Virus record (IMG/VR): IMGVR_UViG_3300028864_000041 | Span: 1 to 43,203 of that record | DNA length: 43,203 nt | Strand: one strand, 5' to 3' | From: a virus | Part shown: one piece after another, positions 32,110 to 39,808 of the stretch | How positions within the stretch are numbered: position 1 is the first letter of the stretch | How the letters are laid out: each line of letters starts with the position of its first letter | The notes under the pieces: generated by a model | Databases searched by the model: none | Told to the model about the DNA's origin: nothing | What the model saw: only the letters and a program-made list of their open reading frames with translations | Made by a program: the position numbers and the translations under genes

Positions 32110-32418
32110 ATGAGCAAAGCAAAAGAGATATTGCTGTCACTTTCTTATAATTGCGACAGTAGCGAAGAAAGAATGATTGCAGATTATGATGTTACTCCAA
32201 AACGTGTTAAAGAAGCCATAGCCGAGCTTGAAGCACAAGAAAACAATAATTGTTGGGAATGCAAACATTGTCTTGAAGATAGCAATGAAACTAGTGTTTG
32301 GCTTGAATGTAGATGCCCTGATTGCCCTATGGAGCACAACACAGTAATAACTGACCAATATGGAGAGGTAGATACTGATTTTTGCTGCAATAGATTTGAG
32401 CCAAAGGCTACCAAATGA
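32110..32418 (+). CDS. Cysteine-rich zinc-binding-like protein (102 aa)
   Basis: GGAGACCGACCAA precedes the ATG. The N-terminal half is helical (KAKEILLSLSY, VKEAIAELEAQ). The second half has CWECKHC, LECRCPDCPMEH and FCCNRFEPK: nine cysteines and one histidine, enough for two metal sites. A shortened relative is the ORF at 9100. The role is unknown. Confidence 0.65.
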   Translation: MSKAKEILLSLSYNCDSSEERMIADYDVTPKRVKEAIAELEAQENNNCWECKHCLEDSNETSVWLECRCPDCPMEHNTVITDQYGEVDTDFCCNRFEPKATK

Positions 32419-32440
32419 GTACCGAAAAAGAACTAAAGAA

Positions 32441-32527
32441 ATGACAACTAAAATTTTTATGATTATTTTATCATTTATAAGTGTTGGATGTGTGTTAGTT
32501 TTTGGCTTAATGCCATTTGTTAGATAA
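32441..32527 (+). CDS. Micro membrane protein (28 aa)
   Basis: MTTKIFMIILSFISVGCVLV plus FGLMPFVR is one hydrophobic span. AAAGAA upstream is only a weak ribosome-binding site. It is possibly real given its context in the cassette, but short. Confidence 0.35.
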   Translation: MTTKIFMIILSFISVGCVLVFGLMPFVR

Positions 32528-32540
32528 ATTAAAAGGGGAT

Positions 32541-32671
32541 ATGATATAGAAGAATACGACTGGATAAAAGAATATGATCATTTAAAAATTAATAGTAAAG
32601 ATTATTATTTCAGGTGCTCATGGTGTTGGGATAAAAAACACCAAACAAAACCAACCCATCAATGCAATTAG
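32541..32671 (+). pseudogene. Small zinc-knuckle gene with damaged start
   Basis: AAAGGGGAT precedes ATG 32541, but that frame stops after two codons (ATG ATA TAG). One frame over, from 32546, it reads IEEYDWIKEYDHLKINSKDY, then FRCSWCWDKKHQTKPTHQCN to a stop at 32671, with no start codon of its own. Adding one base after ATGAT would restore a 43-residue zinc-knuckle protein. It is either a pseudogene or a single-base error. Confidence 0.4.
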
Positions 32672-32847
32672 TTTTTACAATATGGAATGATACAGATAAA
32701 TGCATAATTGATTGGGATAATTTTAGAGGCTCATATCTTGCTGAAAAATTAACGGATTATGTTAAAAATACTCTTAACGGTCAAAGACGTGTTTATTGGG
32801 ATAATGATTATAATCGTGATTTTAGTTTTGTAAATAATAAAATTTAA
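32662..32847 (+). CDS. Hypothetical protein (61 aa)
   Basis: It overlaps the end of the damaged upstream gene and has no clear ribosome-binding site, so it would depend on coupled translation. The sequence is aromatic and acidic (WNDTDKCIIDWDNFRGSYLAEKL in pieces). Not recognised. Confidence 0.45.
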   Translation: MQLVFTIWNDTDKCIIDWDNFRGSYLAEKLTDYVKNTLNGQRRVYWDNDYNRDFSFVNNKI

Positions 32848-32860
32848 GGAGACAATTAAA

Positions 32861-33118
32861 ATGAAAACACTACTATGCACACTATTACTTTTAAGTAGCG
32901 TTTACGCTGAACACAACGAACGCCACAACGACAACGCCCGTGATTTATTTATAGGGCTTGAAACTGCTATCTTAGTTGATAAATTAATCAATCGTGAGCC
33001 ACAATATGCGCCACGCTATATTGAACCACGTCAAGAGGTTATTATTATTGATAGACGTCCAATGCCACCGAGATATTATCGTGATGAATTTGGCGTGTTA
33101 AGGGAGATTAGAAGATGA
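32861..33118 (+). CDS. Secreted/periplasmic small protein (85 aa)
   Basis: The ATG follows AAGGAGACAATTAAA. MKTLLCTLLLLSSVYA is a clear signal peptide with cleavage after VYA. The mature part is rich in H, R, P and Y (PRYIEPRQ, RRPMPPRYYRDEFG). An exported basic protein made from a separate promoter fits a moron-type gene acting on the host envelope; the target is unknown. Confidence 0.65.
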   Translation: MKTLLCTLLLLSSVYAEHNERHNDNARDLFIGLETAILVDKLINREPQYAPRYIEPRQEVIIIDRRPMPPRYYRDEFGVLREIRR

Positions 33119-33441
33119 AAATAATTAAACTAGACGATTTTAAAATAACAACGGATGAAACACTAAGGTTAATTTATGAGGTTCAGGCTTATATCGACAG
33201 CACTAAAATTAGATAAAATACAGATATCGATATTGAATATTTTTGTAAAAACTTTAACGCTGTAATTGGTTCTGTTGCTTTTAAACAAATAAAACACAAA
33301 GAGCTTGTTATAATAGAAGATAACAATAAATTATGTTTGTCAGTTGGTCTTTGTACTGGGTATGATATAACTTTTCTAGTAAGCATAAGGTTAAACAATG
33401 AAGAATATACAAATTATAAAGCAGGGCAAAATGAAAATTAA
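33115..33441 (+). pseudogene. Small gene with in-frame stop (108 codons)
   Basis: ATG 33115 overlaps the previous stop (ATGA) and reads 33 residues (MKIIKLDDFKITTDETL...) to TAA at 33214-33216. The same frame stays open for another 74 codons (NTDIDIEYFCKNFNAVIGSV ... YTNYKAGQNEN) to TAA at 33441, which meets the next gene by overlap. The downstream part has no ATG near its start. A single substitution to TAA is the simplest explanation. Confidence 0.5.
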
Positions 33442-33703
33442 ACACACAAAGATTTTAGACGATGTAACAGTAAAAATAGAGGTTAAATTTGATAAAATTG
33501 ATGACGATTTATTTAAGTTGTTGTCTTTTTTGGATTTTTCTACACGCTATGAAAAAGTGTTGAAAAAAGAGTTTAAAAATGATGACCCATGTTGTGCAGA
33601 AGAAAATAATCCTAGAGAAGGGTATAATCCACCATCAAAGAATGCGAGACCAACTCCTCCGCCATTACCTCCACGCCCGTATAAAGAACTTATAAAACAG
33701 TAG
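33431..33703 (+). CDS. Hypothetical protein with proline-rich tail (90 aa)
   Basis: ATG 33431 overlaps the frame of the upstream interrupted gene; ATG 33398 is an in-frame alternative giving 101 aa. It is beta-rich at first (ILDDVTVKIEVKFDKIDDD). The C-terminus is PTPPPLPPRP, a polyproline stretch of the kind that binds other proteins. The function is unknown. Confidence 0.55.
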   Translation: MKIKHTKILDDVTVKIEVKFDKIDDDLFKLLSFLDFSTRYEKVLKKEFKNDDPCCAEENNPREGYNPPSKNARPTPPPLPPRPYKELIKQ

Positions 33704-33746
33704 GGGCTTCATTATTAAAAACTAATCACTGGGCGCATAATTATGC

Positions 33747-33752
33747 TATAAT
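33747..33752 (+). promoter_or_regulatory. Possible -10 element before the AP2/HNH leader
   Basis: TATAATTAC, the -10 and downstream bases shared with the two strong promoters of this genome, lies 89 bp before the endonuclease start. The -35 region is poor (AATCAC), so it is weaker or needs an activator. Confidence 0.45.
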
Positions 33753-33776
33753 TACAATGTAAAAAGTTTTTGCGAG

Positions 33777-33838
33777 AGGTTGTTACAAGCCTCCTCAGCT
33801 ACAACCTTTCACAAAAATTTATAAGTCTGAGGAGGCTT
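33777..33838 (+). promoter_or_regulatory. Two mutually exclusive RNA hairpins that control an endonuclease RBS
   Basis: AAGCCTCCTCAG (33787-33798) pairs perfectly with CTGAGGAGGCTT (33827-33838), which holds the strong GAGGAGG ribosome-binding site 5 nt before ATG 33841. AGGTTGT (33777-33783) pairs with ACAACCT (33801-33807), which would enclose the anti-RBS strand in its loop. The two folds compete or form a pseudoknot, a switch-like layout. Confidence 0.75.
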
Positions 33839-33840
33839 AA

Positions 33841-34485
33841 ATGAAAATAATTAAAATTATAGGTGCTAGAAAAGTAGGGACAAAAAACGCAACATTAACT
33901 TTTGTTCTCGTGGAGTGCGAGTGTTGCCATATTTTATTTGAAAGACCGTTATCTGTAATTAATAAAAATCCATATGCAAAATGTAGAAAATGCTCAAAAA
34001 TAAATCATGGAGATAGTAAGCACAATAAAATTTATTCCGCTTGGATAAATATGAAAACTCGCATATATAATAAAAAATATGTACTGTTTGAATCATACGG
34101 GGGTAGAGGAATTACCATATGTGATGAATGGGTAAATAGTTATGTTAATTTTAAAAAATGGTCTATTAATAACGGGTTTGATGTAAATTTAACACTTGAT
34201 AGAATTAATGTAAATGAAAATTACGAACCCAATAATTGCAGATGGACTACAAATGCTATCCAAGCTAGAAATACTAGGTTATTGTGTAAAGTGAACACTA
34301 GTGGATATAGAGGTGTTAGATTTAGAAAAGATAATAAAAAATGGCAAGCTAGAATAATGGTAAATTATAAATCAATTAGCATAGGTCATTTTAAATCAGA
34401 TATTGAAGCCGCCAAAGCTTATGACAAATACGTTATTGACAATGAATTAGAGCACCCTATAAATTTTCCTAATCAAATTCTATAA
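33841..34485 (+). CDS. AP2/HNH-like homing endonuclease (copy 3)
   Basis: The 214-aa protein has a zinc ribbon (CECCHILF...CRKCSK). The HNH-like module (YGGRGITICDEW...TLDRINVNENYEPNNCRW) follows, and an AP2 domain (NTSGYRGVRFRK...GHFKSDIEAAKAYDKYVIDN) closes it. It ends the opposite-strand cassette and overlaps the 3' end of the converging Mu F-like head gene by 17 nt. Translation is probably limited by the upstream hairpin. Confidence 0.87.
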   Translation: MKIIKIIGARKVGTKNATLTFVLVECECCHILFERPLSVINKNPYAKCRKCSKINHGDSKHNKIYSAWINMKTRIYNKKYVLFESYGGRGITICDEWVNSYVNFKKWSINNGFDVNLTLDRINVNENYEPNNCRWTTNAIQARNTRLLCKVNTSGYRGVRFRKDNKKWQARIMVNYKSISIGHFKSDIEAAKAYDKYVIDNELEHPINFPNQIL

Positions 34486-35323
34486 CTGGTCTAAAGCTAC
34501 ATTTACAATTAATTGCTTGCCCTGGTATTCCTCGAGCCCCCGTTTTTTCATCAATAATAGGGGGCTCATCAAAACTAAATATCTGACCATCGTAACTTAC
34601 ATGAAGAGGGCGGGCATGAAGTCCAGAATGACTGTGAATCCATTCGTACTTTTTGATTCCGTTTGATTCCATTCTTATTTTATTAATTGAGTTATAAATA
34701 GATCGCGTCTGATCTAATGCTATATTCTTAGCCCTTCTATGCGTAACGCCACCAATGTTTTCAATCTGTGGTATTAAATCTTTAAGTCCTTGCCCAGTAG
34801 TGATTGAGCGGTTAACTGCCCCCTCAACGTCTTTCAAATACTCTTCGCTAATTGAAGTAATAAGATTCACGTTCTCATTGATAGAGGCTTTAATAGTCTC
34901 GTTGAGTGGAGAGGTACTAAAGTCCGTATTAATACCCATACCACCCGTTAAGTCTTTGTAGCTTTCAGCTAGGCTTGACTTGCTTTGGTTGTCAATTTGG
35001 TAAATAGTTTGCGTTGACACTTTAACTGCGAAGTCTTTAAACATTTTATCAAAACGCTTATTGAGATCATTAAATAATATTTTAGTTTGGCTTGCGATAC
35101 TAGCGTCCATAGCAAAATGGCTTTGCGCGTAATCTGTTTTATAAAGTGCTTTGACTTCTCGCATAGTGACCGCTTGCATATGCTCGATTACTTTGGTTAA
35201 GCGTTGCTTATATCGTTCACCGATTGCGAAATTATGATTGAGTGGCTTGCCTTTCAGGATTGTCTTCTTTCTCTGTGCTACCCATTTTGCTCGTATTGGT
35301 GTTAATGTCACTTTCTTCTTCAT
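34469..35323 (-). CDS. Minor head protein, Mu F-like (SPP1 gp7-like)
   Basis: The 284-aa protein has C-terminal RRAKNIALDQTRSIYNSINKIR, then YEWIHSHSGLHARPLHVSYDGQIF and GIPGQAINCKCSFRPV in pieces: the Phage_Mu_F pattern, with conserved H and CxC residues. It is needed for prohead assembly or DNA ejection. AGAGGACGATT precedes the start, which lies 92 nt inside the portal gene; the overlap seems real because the site is strong. Confidence 0.85.
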   Translation of the reverse strand: MKKKVTLTPIRAKWVAQRKKTILKGKPLNHNFAIGERYKQRLTKVIEHMQAVTMREVKALYKTDYAQSHFAMDASIASQTKILFNDLNKRFDKMFKDFAVKVSTQTIYQIDNQSKSSLAESYKDLTGGMGINTDFSTSPLNETIKASINENVNLITSISEEYLKDVEGAVNRSITTGQGLKDLIPQIENIGGVTHRRAKNIALDQTRSIYNSINKIRMESNGIKKYEWIHSHSGLHARPLHVSYDGQIFSFDEPPIIDEKTGARGIPGQAINCKCSFRPVIEFD

Positions 35324-36737
35324 AATCGTCCTCTGCTGTTAATCCATTGTAACCGCTTTTTTCATCGGTAATTAATCTTTCGTGCACCATCCCCGCATCT
35401 ATCGCACCCATGTTTACATAATTTTGATCTGATTGAGACTTTTTAAGGTTAATGTCTGCTTGTTCATTTTCTGTTAATGCATCTAGAGGGTTCCATGTAA
35501 TATCCACTTCAAATTCTTTTTTTAAATCAGAACGAATACAAATAGCGTAATGACGTTCTAATAATGGCTCTAAGTCGTGAGTTTGGATACTCTCGAGTTC
35601 TTCGTGGTAGCTTGCTTCTTCATACTCACCCGTACTGTTAAATCCTTTAGGGGTAGTTCCTAAAAGTTTGGTAACTGGTACGTTTGCCGCGCTCGCTACA
35701 AGTTGGTACTGGGTCATTGTGACGTTGTCAAAATCTCCAAGCGCTGTGTCGAACTGTTGCATATCTTCATCAATACCTACTACTTTAACACCAAAGTTAT
35801 CGCGATATTCAATCCATTTAAGCAATGTTTGCTCAAACGCTTGTTGGTCGGACATTACTTTATCCATGTCAACTTTTAACATAGTGGTACGCTTGCTCAT
35901 TGCTAACGCTGGAGCTTCGTTTGCTGTGCGCTCTGCATTATACACTCGTTCGCAAATCTTTTGCGGAACTGACAACCCACCGTATAAGTAAGTCGGTTTT
36001 AAAATGTCTGGAACTTCATCGCCTCTAAAAATGACTAAATGCGACTTATGTATTCTTTGCCCTGCTACAATCCAATAAGTAGGCTCATAAAAGCTAATTG
36101 CCGAAGGGTCGCCTGCTGATTCTGTGTCAAGTTCAGGCGCACACCAATACGGGTCAATTTGGGAAATGCCTTTATAGCTGTTTGGATTAATGCCGTCTAT
36201 GTTAAAAGGGTTTTCGTAATACTTAGGGTCTGTGCTTTCCACTTTAAACATAGCAATACGAATACCAAACACGCGACCCATTTTAACAAACTCTGTCATG
36301 TTCTTGGTGAGCTTGTATTTCTTTTCTAGTTTGCGAAGTTGCGCTACTAATTCAATGTCAACCTCATTTCCATCGTTTACGGTAACTTCCCACCCTTTGC
36401 GGACTGCTTCGCGCGCTGGAACATTACACGCTTTTTGAATAAGCCAATGCTGAGACAACATAGCGCATGTTTGATAACCTATAAATGATTGAGAGCCGTA
36501 CCACATTAAAAGGTTATCTGGTAACGTTCCTCTGTCGATCTGCTTAAGAGATAATGTGCTGTCTATGCTATCCATTGCAACAGTTGGTGCAAAGTGTTGC
36601 TCTGCTGTGCGCTGAAAGTTATTTTTATAAACCGCATTAATTGCTTCTTTATTATCTACTTGAAAGTTTTGATCTAAAAGACCTTTTTTTATTTTAACTA
36701 GCACTACTTCATCTTTCTTTTTCCAAAAATCAAACAT
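35232..36737 (-). CDS. Portal protein, DUF1073 family
   Basis: The 501-aa protein has MWYGSQSFIGYQTCAMLSQHWLIQKACNVPAREAVRKGW in pieces, FRGDEVPDILKPTYLYGG and KLLGTTPKGFNSTGEYEEASYHE, as DUF1073 portals do. It forms the dodecameric DNA gate at a capsid vertex. I chose ATG 36737 because AAGGAG stands 6 nt before it; a TTG at 36743 is in frame. Confidence 0.88.
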   Translation of the reverse strand: MFDFWKKKDEVVLVKIKKGLLDQNFQVDNKEAINAVYKNNFQRTAEQHFAPTVAMDSIDSTLSLKQIDRGTLPDNLLMWYGSQSFIGYQTCAMLSQHWLIQKACNVPAREAVRKGWEVTVNDGNEVDIELVAQLRKLEKKYKLTKNMTEFVKMGRVFGIRIAMFKVESTDPKYYENPFNIDGINPNSYKGISQIDPYWCAPELDTESAGDPSAISFYEPTYWIVAGQRIHKSHLVIFRGDEVPDILKPTYLYGGLSVPQKICERVYNAERTANEAPALAMSKRTTMLKVDMDKVMSDQQAFEQTLLKWIEYRDNFGVKVVGIDEDMQQFDTALGDFDNVTMTQYQLVASAANVPVTKLLGTTPKGFNSTGEYEEASYHEELESIQTHDLEPLLERHYAICIRSDLKKEFEVDITWNPLDALTENEQADINLKKSQSDQNYVNMGAIDAGMVHERLITDEKSGYNGLTAEDDYEEESDINTNTSKMGSTEKEDNPERQATQS

Positions 36738-36776
36738 GGGCAACTCCTTGGTATAATCATAGCAAAAAATAAAAGA

Positions 36777-38156
36777 TTAGAAAAATGAGTTGCGTCTAGT
36801 AACTATTCCTTTTTCAATAGCATCAAATAATGGGTCTAGGGTATCGTCATGTTTCCCAAATGGGAACGCAGAAGCCTCGGCAATTAAATCTCCTACTTGA
36901 TCTATCTCTTCATTAAGATAAACGCGCCCTGCTTCAATATTTGGGCTGTCATCATCGCACCTTAAAACTTTATCCACATTACGCTGTACGGCTTCAATTT
37001 TCATTTTTTCTAATTTAAAATCTTGTAATAAACTGCTACCACTGGACTTATCTTCAATGTACATTTTGCGAAGTGAGGCTATTTCATTATTGTTATGCTT
37101 GTTATAGAATAGTTTTAGCCTTTTGCGAAGCTCTGGGGCTTCAAATTTGCCTCTTAACATATCAATTAAGTAAATGTCCTTATCAACGCTTACTGCCCAA
37201 CACTGAGCTACGCTGTAATCGTTTTGCTCTTTAGTCTTTTGTGCTGTATCTACCGTGATAAATAAATGAGATATTTTAGGTAATACTTTCCACCACTTAA
37301 ACCAATCAATCTTAATTCTATTACCACCTTTAATGATCGGCTCTTGCTGGAACTGTGAATAATAATAAGAGGTATTTGATTCTTTCATTTTTGCAAGATT
37401 ATCAAGGGGGTAGAAGTCCTCCCAAAACGAGACGTTATTAACTTCGTCTACAGCTTTGATCTTTAGTATTTCCCATTCTTTTAAATCTTTAAATGCGTTT
37501 TGTTCTATACACCCGACAAGATCGTCCGTGTGTAAACGTTGCATAATGATAATGATAGGAACGTCAGGGTTATTGATACGGTTTGATAGCGTAGTTTCGT
37601 ACCATTCCCGAACTTTACCAAGCTTTAAAAGACTGTTCGCATCGTCAGGCTTTAGCGGGTCATCAATTACAATACAGCCACCCCACTCGTCTTTGGTCTT
37701 AAGTCCCGCACCATGCCCAGTAATCTGCCCAAAGCTCGACACAGCATAAACACCTCCATTCTCTGACGTCTTCCATAGCTTTTTACTTTGCGTATCTTTT
37801 TTTGTCTCGATATTAAACATCGCTTTATGTTCTAATGAGTTAAACATATCGCGTATTTGTTGAGAACTGTTTGCGACAAGAACATCTGAGTAAGACGTCA
37901 TAATGTATTTAGCTTTAGGGTGCTTAGTTAAAGTCCATTCGATAAAAGTGTTTACAATTTCAGTCTTTCCGCTACGCGGGGGCATATTAACGATAAGCTT
38001 TTTGATTTCTCCAAGGTAAACTCGTATAAGAACTTGGCATACTTCAATATGACTGTCGGTAAGAATAAATTTAGAGTTATATTTTGTTTTAAACGACCAT
38101 CGAAGGTAGTATATAAAATCTTCTAATAATACTTCTTTTAAAACATCAATATTCAT
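36777..38156 (-). CDS. terL: Terminase large subunit
   Basis: The 459-aa protein has Walker A MPPRSGKTE (58-66), Walker B CIVIDDP (161-167), and the RNase H-like nuclease acids in FITVDTAQ (D303), YIEDKSS (E368/D369) and GKHDDTLDP (436-438). It is the ATP-driven DNA packaging motor and cutter. It overlaps the small subunit gene by 11 nt. A gap of about 39 nt separates it from the portal gene. Confidence 0.95.
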   Translation of the reverse strand: MNIDVLKEVLLEDFIYYLRWSFKTKYNSKFILTDSHIEVCQVLIRVYLGEIKKLIVNMPPRSGKTEIVNTFIEWTLTKHPKAKYIMTSYSDVLVANSSQQIRDMFNSLEHKAMFNIETKKDTQSKKLWKTSENGGVYAVSSFGQITGHGAGLKTKDEWGGCIVIDDPLKPDDANSLLKLGKVREWYETTLSNRINNPDVPIIIIMQRLHTDDLVGCIEQNAFKDLKEWEILKIKAVDEVNNVSFWEDFYPLDNLAKMKESNTSYYYSQFQQEPIIKGGNRIKIDWFKWWKVLPKISHLFITVDTAQKTKEQNDYSVAQCWAVSVDKDIYLIDMLRGKFEAPELRKRLKLFYNKHNNNEIASLRKMYIEDKSSGSSLLQDFKLEKMKIEAVQRNVDKVLRCDDDSPNIEAGRVYLNEEIDQVGDLIAEASAFPFGKHDDTLDPLFDAIEKGIVTRRNSFF

Positions 38157-38700
38157 TATTAAATTCTAATAGTGTTTCTTTTATTAAATCTTTAGTAATG
38201 TTATTCACTTGTGTGTTTGTTTGTGTATTAACGTTTATTTGTTGGTTTGCGTGACGTGGGGCAAGTTCTAGGGTGATAGCAAGCTTGTCGTTAGCCTCTG
38301 CAAGTTCTTTGATTGTTTTGGCTTCTAAAGCATACAGCTCTTCTTCTTCGCCAGTTTCTGCGTTGATCTGTTTAGTTATAAAAGAATTCACTACTTTTGG
38401 AATATGGCTTGCCAATAGCTCAGCATTTGAGTTTATTAGCGACCTATGTTTGATTACGTCTGTTGCAATGTCATCGAGAATATTTATTGCTGTTGAATTT
38501 AGTGTTGACTTTTTTACAGCTATAATTTCTTTAGCTTCTATATAATCGGCATTAGCTCCATTTTTCCACTGTTGATTTTTTGCCATTTTGGAGATAGCTG
38601 ATTTTCCTATTCCGCTTTTAGCTTCATTTTGACTAAGGGAGTATTGTCCACTTTCATAATAAGCTTTTGCACGTTCCCATTGCTCTGGACTATATGCCAT
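38146..38700 (-). CDS. terS: Terminase small subunit
   Basis: The 184-aa protein has an N-terminal HTH-like region (YSPEQWERAKAYYESGQ, IGKSAISKMAKNQQW). A long helical middle and a polar end with repeated N and Q follow. It recognises the packaging site of phage DNA and loads TerL. The location directly upstream of terL and the domain layout support the call. Confidence 0.82.
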   Translation of the reverse strand: MAYSPEQWERAKAYYESGQYSLSQNEAKSGIGKSAISKMAKNQQWKNGANADYIEAKEIIAVKKSTLNSTAINILDDIATDVIKHRSLINSNAELLASHIPKVVNSFITKQINAETGEEEELYALEAKTIKELAEANDKLAITLELAPRHANQQINVNTQTNTQVNNITKDLIKETLLEFNNEY

Positions 38701-38893
38701 GCTCAGCCTTTATATTTATATTTCCACAAAAACAACTCAATCTAGGCTTTAAAGAACAGTTAAACGATACATGTGCATGTGTTTTACATATTGGGCAGAA
38801 ATATTTATCTTTTACGTTTAGGTTTTCTAATTTTGGTATTTTGTGACCTTGCAAGCATTTTTTAGCTCTGAAATCTTCTTGTACTTGTTTCAT
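38690..38893 (-). CDS. Small zinc-ribbon protein (67 aa)
   Basis: Cysteines are in CLQGH, CPICKTHAH, FNC and SCFCG, fitting one or two zinc knuckles. The start overlaps the stop of the upstream 32-aa ORF (TAATG), and the end overlaps terS. It may be a DNA-binding helper or regulator; unproven. Confidence 0.6.
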   Translation of the reverse strand: MKQVQEDFRAKKCLQGHKIPKLENLNVKDKYFCPICKTHAHVSFNCSLKPRLSCFCGNINIKAEHGI

Positions 38894-38991
38894 TACTTAA
38901 TTCCTCTGATATGATTAAAACTTTCCATTTTGCTTACTGCTCTTTTATGCTCAAACTTCATAAATTTTTCATAAAATTTTTTAATCATCAT
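38893..38991 (-). CDS. Small basic ORF (32 aa)
   Basis: MMIKKFYEKFMKFEHKRAV and onwards is a basic helical peptide. It is coupled by overlaps to the 22-aa ORF before it and the zinc-ribbon gene behind it. Confidence 0.4.
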   Translation of the reverse strand: MMIKKFYEKFMKFEHKRAVSKMESFNHIRGIK

Positions 38992-39056
38992 CTACATATC
39001 CACAAAGCAATAAAAGAAAATGCTATTATTCCTGATAAAGCTATACCCAACACCAT
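38988..39056 (-). CDS. Micro membrane protein (22 aa)
   Basis: MVLGIALSGIIAFSFIALWI is one hydrophobic span followed by CR. It overlaps the next ORF by 4 nt. Such tiny membrane peptides are hard to prove from sequence. Confidence 0.35.
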   Translation of the reverse strand: MVLGIALSGIIAFSFIALWICR

Positions 39057-39069
39057 TGTAAGATCGTTT

Positions 39070-39297
39070 TTAAATTTGAGTATGAAGTTTTTTATTGTCA
39101 AATCCTTCTGCAAATTCTTTTAAAGACTTTTTTAATTCTTCTGGCAATTCATCTTTGTATTTTTCAAATAAGCTAACAAGTTCTTTTATTTCTTCAATAT
39201 CTTTCACAGATACTATAACTTCTAATTTTTTAATTTTCTTTTGTTCGAACCAACCACCCCTTTTTAGTTTTGAAGTAACAAAGTTTGCAAATCTCAT
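39070..39297 (-). CDS. Hypothetical protein (75 aa), helical
   Basis: GGGGAGATA precedes the ATG. After a basic start (RFANFVTSKLKRGGWFEQKK) it is a charged helical protein (IKELVSLFEKYKDELPEELKKSL). No family is recognised. Confidence 0.6.
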   Translation of the reverse strand: MRFANFVTSKLKRGGWFEQKKIKKLEVIVSVKDIEEIKELVSLFEKYKDELPEELKKSLKEFAEGFDNKKLHTQI

Positions 39298-39309
39298 TAT
39301 CTCCCCAAT

Positions 39310-39399
39310 CTAAAACAAAGTAATATTTTTGGCATGAAGCACAATTTTAACGACCATAATAATAAACTCGATTATTACAAAATCCATTCTGTAAACCAT
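39310..39399 (-). CDS. Micro protein (29 aa), hydrophobic
   Basis: MVYRMDFVIIEFIIMVVKIV contains one hydrophobic stretch. It starts 2 nt after the previous stop, with GGAAGAATGAA upstream. Low certainty because of its size. Confidence 0.35.
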   Translation of the reverse strand: MVYRMDFVIIEFIIMVVKIVLHAKNITLF

Positions 39400-39400
39400 T

Positions 39401-39718
39401 TCATTCTTCCATCTCCTCATTTGCTTGGAATATCCAAACACCTTTTTGAATAGCCATGCTATCGCCACAACTCCAAAAGTTATCTCTCATCATATCTAAT
39501 TTAAATGTTGTTTCATTAATCCATTCGGTTAAGTCATTTGTTTTTATGATCTTTTCTAAAATAGGCGTCCAATGTCTAACTTTTACAGCTAATAAGTCTT
39601 TATAAATGTTACACGTTGGAGTCTGATCTTTTGCAAAAATAGTTATGGCGTGAGCGGCTATTCTGTCATCATCGTTGAAGTGTTCCATCACTACGTAAAA
39701 ACGACTTAATAAATCCAT
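39401..39718 (-). CDS. Hypothetical protein (105 aa)
   Basis: It is acidic and tryptophan-containing (RHWTPILEKII, NDLTEWINETTFKLDMMRDNFW). The AGAGGG that would serve as ribosome-binding site lies about 11 nt upstream, within a small inverted repeat (AGCCC/GGGCT). Not recognised. Confidence 0.6.
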   Translation of the reverse strand: MDLLSRFYVVMEHFNDDDRIAAHAITIFAKDQTPTCNIYKDLLAVKVRHWTPILEKIIKTNDLTEWINETTFKLDMMRDNFWSCGDSMAIQKGVWIFQANEEMEE

Positions 39719-39744
39719 CAGTTTAAGCCCTCTATTGCTAAGGG

Positions 39745-39776
39745 GCTATTCTGAAAAGGAATAAAAACAGAATAGC
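39745..39776. promoter_or_regulatory. 9-bp inverted repeat between the FmdB-like and 39401 genes
   Basis: GCTATTCTG and CAGAATAGC with a 14-nt loop form a perfect hairpin in an 90-bp gap. There is no U-run behind it, so it is more likely a leader structure or processing site than a terminator. Confidence 0.4.
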
Positions 39777-39808
39777 ATATCATAACCATAATTTAACCTT
39801 TTGTAAAA

